Positions 59,821-64,000 of a stretch of DNA of 64,000 nt are shown here, in pieces; position 1 is the first letter of the stretch; each line of letters starts with the position of its first letter. The stretch spans positions 34,467 to 98,466 of the forward strand of contig JAEEJN010000038.1 in assembly GCA_016281935.1 (NCBI GenBank), given 5' to 3'. The translations under genes and the position numbers were made by a program. The notes under the pieces were generated by a model, which did not search any database, was not told where the DNA came from, and saw only the letters and a list, made by a program, of their open reading frames with translations. The stretch comes from Bacillota bacterium. Its GTDB lineage: Bacteria; Bacillota; Clostridia; Christensenellales; UMGS416.

Positions 59821-60555
59821 ATGTCTCTGAAATACAAGCGCGTGATCGCCAAGATCAGCGGCGAAGCCCTTTCCGGACCTTCTCCTTTCGGCATCGACGG
59901 CAGGACCGTTGACGGACTCGCGGCGGAACTCAGGCAGATGCATGAGGCCGGCGTGGAAACGGGGATCGTCCTGGGTGCCGGCAACATCTGGAGAGGACGC
60001 ATCGGAGAGGGGATGGATCGGGTGCAGGCAGACCACATGGGGATGCTCGCGACCGTCATCAACGCCCTTGCCATGCAGGACGCGCTCATTCGGCAGGGCA
60101 TGGAAGCCGTCGTCATGACAGCGGTCCCCATGGAGACTTTCGCAGAGTATTTCAACTTCCGCAAAGCGAGGAAGGACTTGTCCGAAGGCCGCGCCGTGAT
60201 CTTCGCGGCGGGGACCGGGAGCCCCTTCTTCACGACGGATTCCTGTGCCGCCCTCCGTGCGGCCCAGATCGAAGCCGACGTCTACCTGAAGGCTACGAAC
60301 GTGGACGGTGTCTACACGGCGGATCCCCGGAAGGATCCGCAGGCCAGGCGCTACCGCACGCTTTCCACCCGCGACGCCCTGAGGCTCGGGCTGAAAGTAG
60401 CGGATGCCACGGCTTTCGCGCTCTGTCAGGACAACGACATTCCCATTGAGGTCTTCGACGCCCACGTGCCGGGCAATATGCTCCGGGTATGCATGGGCGA
60501 AGAGATCGGCACCGCGGTCTCCAACTCCGCGGTCACGGCATTCTACGAGGAATAA
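59821..60555 (+). CDS. pyrH: UMP kinase
   Basis: 244 residues. Amino-acid-kinase fold enzyme making UDP from UMP. KRVIAKISGEALSG, VLGAGNIWRGRIG, DHMGMLATVINALAMQDALI, FAAGTGSPFFTTDSCAALRA and KATNVDGVYTADPRKDP are all standard PyrH motifs. GAGGAG precedes the ATG. First gene of the pyrH-frr-orf-uppS-cdsA-dxr run. Confidence 0.97.
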   Translation: MSLKYKRVIAKISGEALSGPSPFGIDGRTVDGLAAELRQMHEAGVETGIVLGAGNIWRGRIGEGMDRVQADHMGMLATVINALAMQDALIRQGMEAVVMTAVPMETFAEYFNFRKARKDLSEGRAVIFAAGTGSPFFTTDSCAALRAAQIEADVYLKATNVDGVYTADPRKDPQARRYRTLSTRDALRLGLKVADATAFALCQDNDIPIEVFDAHVPGNMLRVCMGEEIGTAVSNSAVTAFYEE

Positions 60556-60601
60556 AAGGGCCGACGGCCCCGCATACGGATTTTGCTGAGGAGGTAAAAA
60601 C

Positions 60602-61165
60602 ATGGCATCTGTTCAGAGCATCACGAACGACGCTCAGGAGCGTATGGACAAGACGCTGGCGGTCCTTCAGAAGGAACTGACGACCCTGAAGGCCGGACGC
60701 GCCAATCCGCAGATCCTCGAGCGCATCACCGTGGATTATTACGGCACGCCGACGCCCATCACGCAGGTCGGCAACGTGTCCGCGCCCGAACCCCGCATCC
60801 TGCAGATCGCGGTCTGGGAAGCGAACATGCTCAAGCCCGTCGAAAAGGCGATCCAGGCCTCCGATCTGGGCATCAACCCCATCAACGACGGCAAGACGAT
60901 CCGCCTCATCATTCCCGAACTCACGACCGAGCGCCGCAAGGAGCTGGTCAAAGTCGTCGGCAATCTTCTGGAAGAGAGCAGGATCGCCATGCGTGCCATC
61001 CGCCGCGACTGCATGGAAAAACTCAAGAAATCCGAAAAGGCCAGCGAGATCACGGAAGACGAGCTCCGCAAGGGTGAGACCCAGCTGCAGAAGATCGTGG
61101 ACACCATGATCAAGAAGGCGGAAGATTCCGCAAAGGCCAAGGAAAAGGAGATCATGTCCGTATGA
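60602..61165 (+). CDS. frr: Ribosome recycling factor
   Basis: 187 residues; splits the post-termination ribosome together with EF-G. TLKAGRANPQILERITVDYY, PLTQV-like TPITQVGNVSAPEPRILQI, GINPINDGKTIRLIIPELT and TERRKELVKVV are family signatures. GAGGAGG lies before the ATG. It overlaps the next small gene by four bases (ATGA). Confidence 0.98.
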   Translation: MASVQSITNDAQERMDKTLAVLQKELTTLKAGRANPQILERITVDYYGTPTPITQVGNVSAPEPRILQIAVWEANMLKPVEKAIQASDLGINPINDGKTIRLIIPELTTERRKELVKVVGNLLEESRIAMRAIRRDCMEKLKKSEKASEITEDELRKGETQLQKIVDTMIKKAEDSAKAKEKEIMSV

Positions 61166-61371
61166 CGGATCCGTTCCTCCTTGCAGGAGAAACGCTCGAG
61201 GACGCACTTGCCAGACTGGAAAGGGAATCGGTCAGGCAGGTGCGCCTCCTGGACATGACTTCCCGGAAAGGGGAAGGCTATGACGGCTGGCGGGTCGTCC
61301 GCGCCCATATTTCCGAAGACGCACAGACCGCAGACCTCTGGGTCTGCCGGTTCCCGACATTAGATGACTGA
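61162..61371 (+). CDS. Small protein of unknown function between frr and uppS
   Basis: 69 residues, start coupled to the frr stop by ATGA. The sequence reads DPFLLAGETLEDALARLERE, QVRLLDMTSRKGEGYDGWRV, VRAHISEDAQTADLWVCRFP: an amphipathic helix then a short beta-rich part, soluble. Codon use matches the neighbours and the overlap argues that it is real. I do not recognise it. A short hairpin (GATCCTCCGTG...ATGGGGGATTT) lies between it and uppS. Confidence 0.65.
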   Translation: MTDPFLLAGETLEDALARLERESVRQVRLLDMTSRKGEGYDGWRVVRAHISEDAQTADLWVCRFPTLDD

Positions 61372-61417
61372 TCCTCCGTGCCTTCGTATGGGGGATTTTT
61401 CCATCCTGAGGTGACAT

Positions 61418-62170
61418 ATGACCGAGAACGAGAATTTCGAGTCCCGTCTGAAGGGGCTGACCATGCCCCGTCACGTGGCTTTCATCATGGACGGCAACGG
61501 ACGCTGGGCCAAAGCGCGCGGGCTCCTTCGGGCCGCGGGCCACAGAGCCGGCGTGGAGACCGTGCGCGAAGTCGTGCGGATGTCCGCCCAGTACGGGATC
61601 GAGGTCATCACGCTCTATGCCTTTTCGACCGAGAACTGGTCCCGGCCCGAATCGGAAGTCTCCGCCCTCATGGGACTCTTCCTTTCCGCTCTCGAGCGGG
61701 AGATCGACGAACTGGACCGCAACGGCGTGAAGATCCGTTTCCTGGGTGATCTTTCCAGGCTCCCGGCCGCGAACCGCGCGAGCGCCGCGGCGGCCGTGGC
61801 GCGCACTTCGGGCAACACGGGCCTGCAGCTCAATCTCGCGATCAACTACGGCAGCCGGGCGGAGATCGTCCGCGCGGCACGGGCTTTCGCGGAGAAAGCC
61901 GCCGCCGGCGGACTCGATCCCGCGGATCTGGACGAAGCCGCGTTCTCGGACGCCCTCTACACATCCGGCCAGCCCGACCCCGACCTCGTCGTCCGTACGG
62001 CGGGGGAGCTCCGGCTGAGCAACTTTCTCCTCTGGCAGGCGGCATACGCGGAATTCTACGCCACGCCCGTCTTCTGGCCGGATTTCAGCCGGGAGGAGTA
62101 CGCGAAGGCGCTCCTCGCCTACGCGGGACGGAAACGCCGCTTCGGCGGACTGGAGACTGACAATGCTTAA
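61418..62170 (+). CDS. uppS: Isoprenyl transferase (undecaprenyl pyrophosphate synthase type)
   Basis: 250 residues; makes the C55 lipid carrier for cell wall synthesis. HVAFIMDGNGRWAKARG (catalytic Asp), GHRAGVETVREVV, TLYAFSTENWSRP, LNLAINYGSRAEIVRA and DLVVRTAGELRLSNFLLWQA are the five conserved regions. A GAGGTG site precedes the ATG. It overlaps cdsA by eight bases. Confidence 0.97.
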   Translation: MTENENFESRLKGLTMPRHVAFIMDGNGRWAKARGLLRAAGHRAGVETVREVVRMSAQYGIEVITLYAFSTENWSRPESEVSALMGLFLSALEREIDELDRNGVKIRFLGDLSRLPAANRASAAAAVARTSGNTGLQLNLAINYGSRAEIVRAARAFAEKAAAGGLDPADLDEAAFSDALYTSGQPDPDLVVRTAGELRLSNFLLWQAAYAEFYATPVFWPDFSREEYAKALLAYAGRKRRFGGLETDNA

Positions 62171-62975
62171 GCGTACGGTCATATCCATCATCATGCTGCT
62201 GCTCGTGGTGGCGGTCCTCGTCTTCCGCGACTGGCTCTTCATCCCCGTCATGGTCGTCTTCTGTGCGGTCTGCAACTGGGAGATCCACAAAGCCTTCCGC
62301 TCGGCGGGCTACCGTGTCCAGCCCTGGACGCCTCTCATCCTCGGCATCCTCATGGCGCCGGCCGTCTGGTTCAAAGGCCCCGCCGGCGGTCTCCTGCTCT
62401 ACATGGTCATGACGGAGCTTTCCCTGATCCTCCTGTTCTTCCGCAACGAGACCTGCGATTTCAGGGACGCCCTCGCCGTCATCTTCCTCATGTTCTACCC
62501 GAACATGGGATACATGGTCTACATGCTCATCCACACCACGGCTCCGGGCGCTCTGGGCACCTTCGCCCTGGGCATCGCCCTGTTCGACGCGGGCGTCACG
62601 GACATCTTCGCCTTCCTGGGAGGGAAAGCCTTCGGACGCACGAAGCTCGCTCCCGTGATCTCCCCCAACAAGACCGTGGAAGGCTCCCTGTGCGGACTCG
62701 TCGGCGGCATAGCCGGCGCGGTCCTGTACTGGTATTTCCTGAAGCTCCTGGGGTCCGACCCGGGCATCAACATCCTGCAGGTCCTGGGCCTCGGCCTCAT
62801 CTGCTCCCTCATGGGACAGCTGGGAGACCTGCTCGCCTCCTTCGTCAAACGCAGCACCGGCGTCAAGGACTTCGGCCGGATCCTGGGGCCACAGGGCGGT
62901 CTGCTGGACCGCATGGACTCCTCCCTCATGACCGTCGTCGGCGTCTACGCCGTGCTCGTATTCATGATCCGATGA
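62163..62975 (+). CDS. cdsA: Phosphatidate cytidylyltransferase
   Basis: 270 residues, about eight helices; makes CDP-diacylglycerol for phospholipid synthesis. TDIFAFLGGKAFGRTKLAPV, ISPNKTVEGSLCGLVGG and the C-terminal signature SFVKRSTGVKDFGRIL followed by GPQGGLLDRMDS. In the common signature the last part is PGHGGxxDRxDS; here His is Gln (GPQGG), which is worth noting though the Asp residues are kept. It overlaps uppS and dxr. Confidence 0.95.
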   Translation: MLKRTVISIIMLLLVVAVLVFRDWLFIPVMVVFCAVCNWEIHKAFRSAGYRVQPWTPLILGILMAPAVWFKGPAGGLLLYMVMTELSLILLFFRNETCDFRDALAVIFLMFYPNMGYMVYMLIHTTAPGALGTFALGIALFDAGVTDIFAFLGGKAFGRTKLAPVISPNKTVEGSLCGLVGGIAGAVLYWYFLKLLGSDPGINILQVLGLGLICSLMGQLGDLLASFVKRSTGVKDFGRILGPQGGLLDRMDSSLMTVVGVYAVLVFMIR

Positions 62976-64000
62976 AAAGACTGCTCGTATTAGGCTCCAC
63001 CGGGTCCATCGGGACCCAGACGCTGGACGTGGTCCGGCAGAACCCCGGATGCTTCCGGGTCGCCGGCCTCTGCGCCGGCAGCAGCGCTGCGCTGCTCGAG
63101 GAGCAGGCGCGGGAATTCGGCGTGCCCCTCGTGTCCCTCCGCTCCGGGGAATGGAAGGCGGAGGACATCCCCTGCCTTAAGGGCGAGGACGCCGCGCTGC
63201 GCCTCATCTCCGAAACGGAAGCCGATATCGCCGTCGCGGCGGTGGTCGGCTGCGCGGGGCTCCCCCTCGTCCTCGCCTGCCTGGAGCGGGGGATGGACGT
63301 GGCCCTCGCCAACAAGGAGGCCCTCGTCGTGGGAGGAGACATCGTCATGCGCAGGGCAAAGGAGCTCGGGCGGCGCATCCTGCCCGTGGACTCCGAGCAC
63401 TCGGCGATCTTCCAGTGCCTGGAAGGACGTCCCGGCGAACCCTTCCGTACGATCCACCTGACGGCGTCCGGCGGCCCCTTCCGCGGGAAGACCCGCTCCG
63501 AACTGGAGAACGTCACGGCTGCCCAGGCCCTGAAGCATCCCTCCTGGACCATGGGCGCCAAAGTCACGATCGACTCCTCCACGCTCATGAACAAGGGCCT
63601 GGAGATCCTGGAGGCCGTCCGCCTCTTCGGCGCGGAGCCCGGCCAGATCTCCGTGACCGTGCACCCGAAATCCATCGTCCATTCCATGGTCGAGTTCCGC
63701 GACGGCGTGATCCTGGCCCAGCTCGGTACGGCCGACATGCGCACGCCCATCCAGTACGCGCTCTTCCATCCGGAACACAGCCCCGTCTGTCCCGCGCCCC
63801 GGCTGGACCTGTTCTCCTGCGGGCCCCTGGAATTCTTCCCGCCCGACCGGGAGACCTTCCCCTGCCTGGCGCTGGCGGAACGGGCCGCCCGGGAAAAGGG
63901 CGTCCTGCCCGCCGTCCTGAACGCCTCCAACGAGATCGCGGTGGAAGCCTTCCTCCGCGGGGAACTCGGCTTCTACGGCATCCCGGCCCTCGTCTCCGAC
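62972..64000 (+). CDS. dxr: 1-deoxy-D-xylulose 5-phosphate reductoisomerase, 3' end beyond the window
   Basis: NADPH enzyme of the MEP isoprenoid pathway, supplying precursors for uppS. 343 residues are visible and the frame runs off the window. LLVLGSTGSIGTQTLDVV binds NADPH; ALANKEALVVGG, PVDSEHSAIFQCLEG, TASGGPFRGK, WTMGAKVTIDSSTLMNKGLE and VHPKSIVHSMVEF are metal and substrate motifs. The start ATG overlaps the cdsA stop (ATGA). The end of the protein is not in the window. Confidence 0.96.
   Translation, partial: MKRLLVLGSTGSIGTQTLDVVRQNPGCFRVAGLCAGSSAALLEEQAREFGVPLVSLRSGEWKAEDIPCLKGEDAALRLISETEADIAVAAVVGCAGLPLVLACLERGMDVALANKEALVVGGDIVMRRAKELGRRILPVDSEHSAIFQCLEGRPGEPFRTIHLTASGGPFRGKTRSELENVTAAQALKHPSWTMGAKVTIDSSTLMNKGLEILEAVRLFGAEPGQISVTVHPKSIVHSMVEFRDGVILAQLGTADMRTPIQYALFHPEHSPVCPAPRLDLFSCGPLEFFPPDRETFPCLALAERAAREKGVLPAVLNASNEIAVEAFLRGELGFYGIPALVSD

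Noticed and set aside
58510..60603. Open frame of 697 codons opposite the flavodiiron and pyrH genes
   Set aside because: It spans two genes, two terminators and a promoter on the other strand and has low-complexity composition; a shadow.

Overview
The window is chromosomal DNA of a Gram-positive-type bacterium, most likely a moderately GC-rich member of the class Clostridia (Bacillota). The evidence is the CIRCE operator in front of groESL, strong Shine-Dalgarno sites with frequent TTG starts, a DUF6062-type protein, DivIC, a flavodiiron protein, and the rpsB-tsf-(fprA)-pyrH-frr-uppS-cdsA-dxr gene order. No 16S or other species marker is present, so a finer assignment is not possible.

Layout. 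1-5.9 kb: cell wall and translation genes (membrane MurF-like ligase cut by the window edge, ddl, lepA, nrdR, pgeF). 6.2-9.0 kb: a HelD-like helicase and a Nudix hydrolase. 9.1-18.4 kb: a ten-gene operon for a cation/proton antiporter complex. Its gene order copies the membrane arm of archaeal Mbh hydrogenase, but it carries four NuoL/M/N-type proton channel subunits and no hydrogenase genes. 18.5-21.4 kb: a type B carboxylesterase, a DUF6062 protein and dCMP deaminase. 21.6-23.6 kb: groES-groEL under CIRCE.

23.57-44.58 kb is an integrated element of about 21 kb, inserted exactly into the 3' end of groEL. A 14-bp direct repeat marks both ends. The displaced groEL terminator lies beyond the right end. 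The right part carries a Tn916-type module (replication initiator, DnaC-like ATPase, Xis, tyrosine integrase) and no conjugation genes. The cargo is three related cassettes. Each has one or two small Sec-exported Ser/Thr/Tyr-rich proteins, a lipoprotein with a duplicated roughly 40-residue motif, and an ABC-2 permease with a large external domain. Two of the three also have a near-identical ATPase plus second permease. Similar promoters and a repeated leader of about 64-90 nt precede the peptide genes. I read this as a multi-copy secreted-peptide/ABC transporter system of unknown purpose. It is the most unusual part of the window. A frameshifted peptide gene, a truncated lipid kinase gene, a CHAP peptidase remnant and other gene scraps show the element is partly decayed.

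44.6-56.8 kb: a DUF6273 lipoprotein with a stop codon in its signal peptide, a glycoside hydrolase, a small lipoprotein, a SIS protein, divIC, an exopolyphosphatase, two CAT-anticodon tRNAs, a TrkA-C membrane protein, a HAD hydrolase, a LOG protein behind a structured leader, a YhfC-type membrane protein and two peptidases (M28, M32). 56.9-64 kb: the rpsB to dxr cluster, joining translation (S2, EF-Ts, RRF), UMP kinase and isoprenoid/phospholipid precursor genes, with a flavodiiron protein gene inserted between tsf and pyrH. dxr is cut by the window edge.
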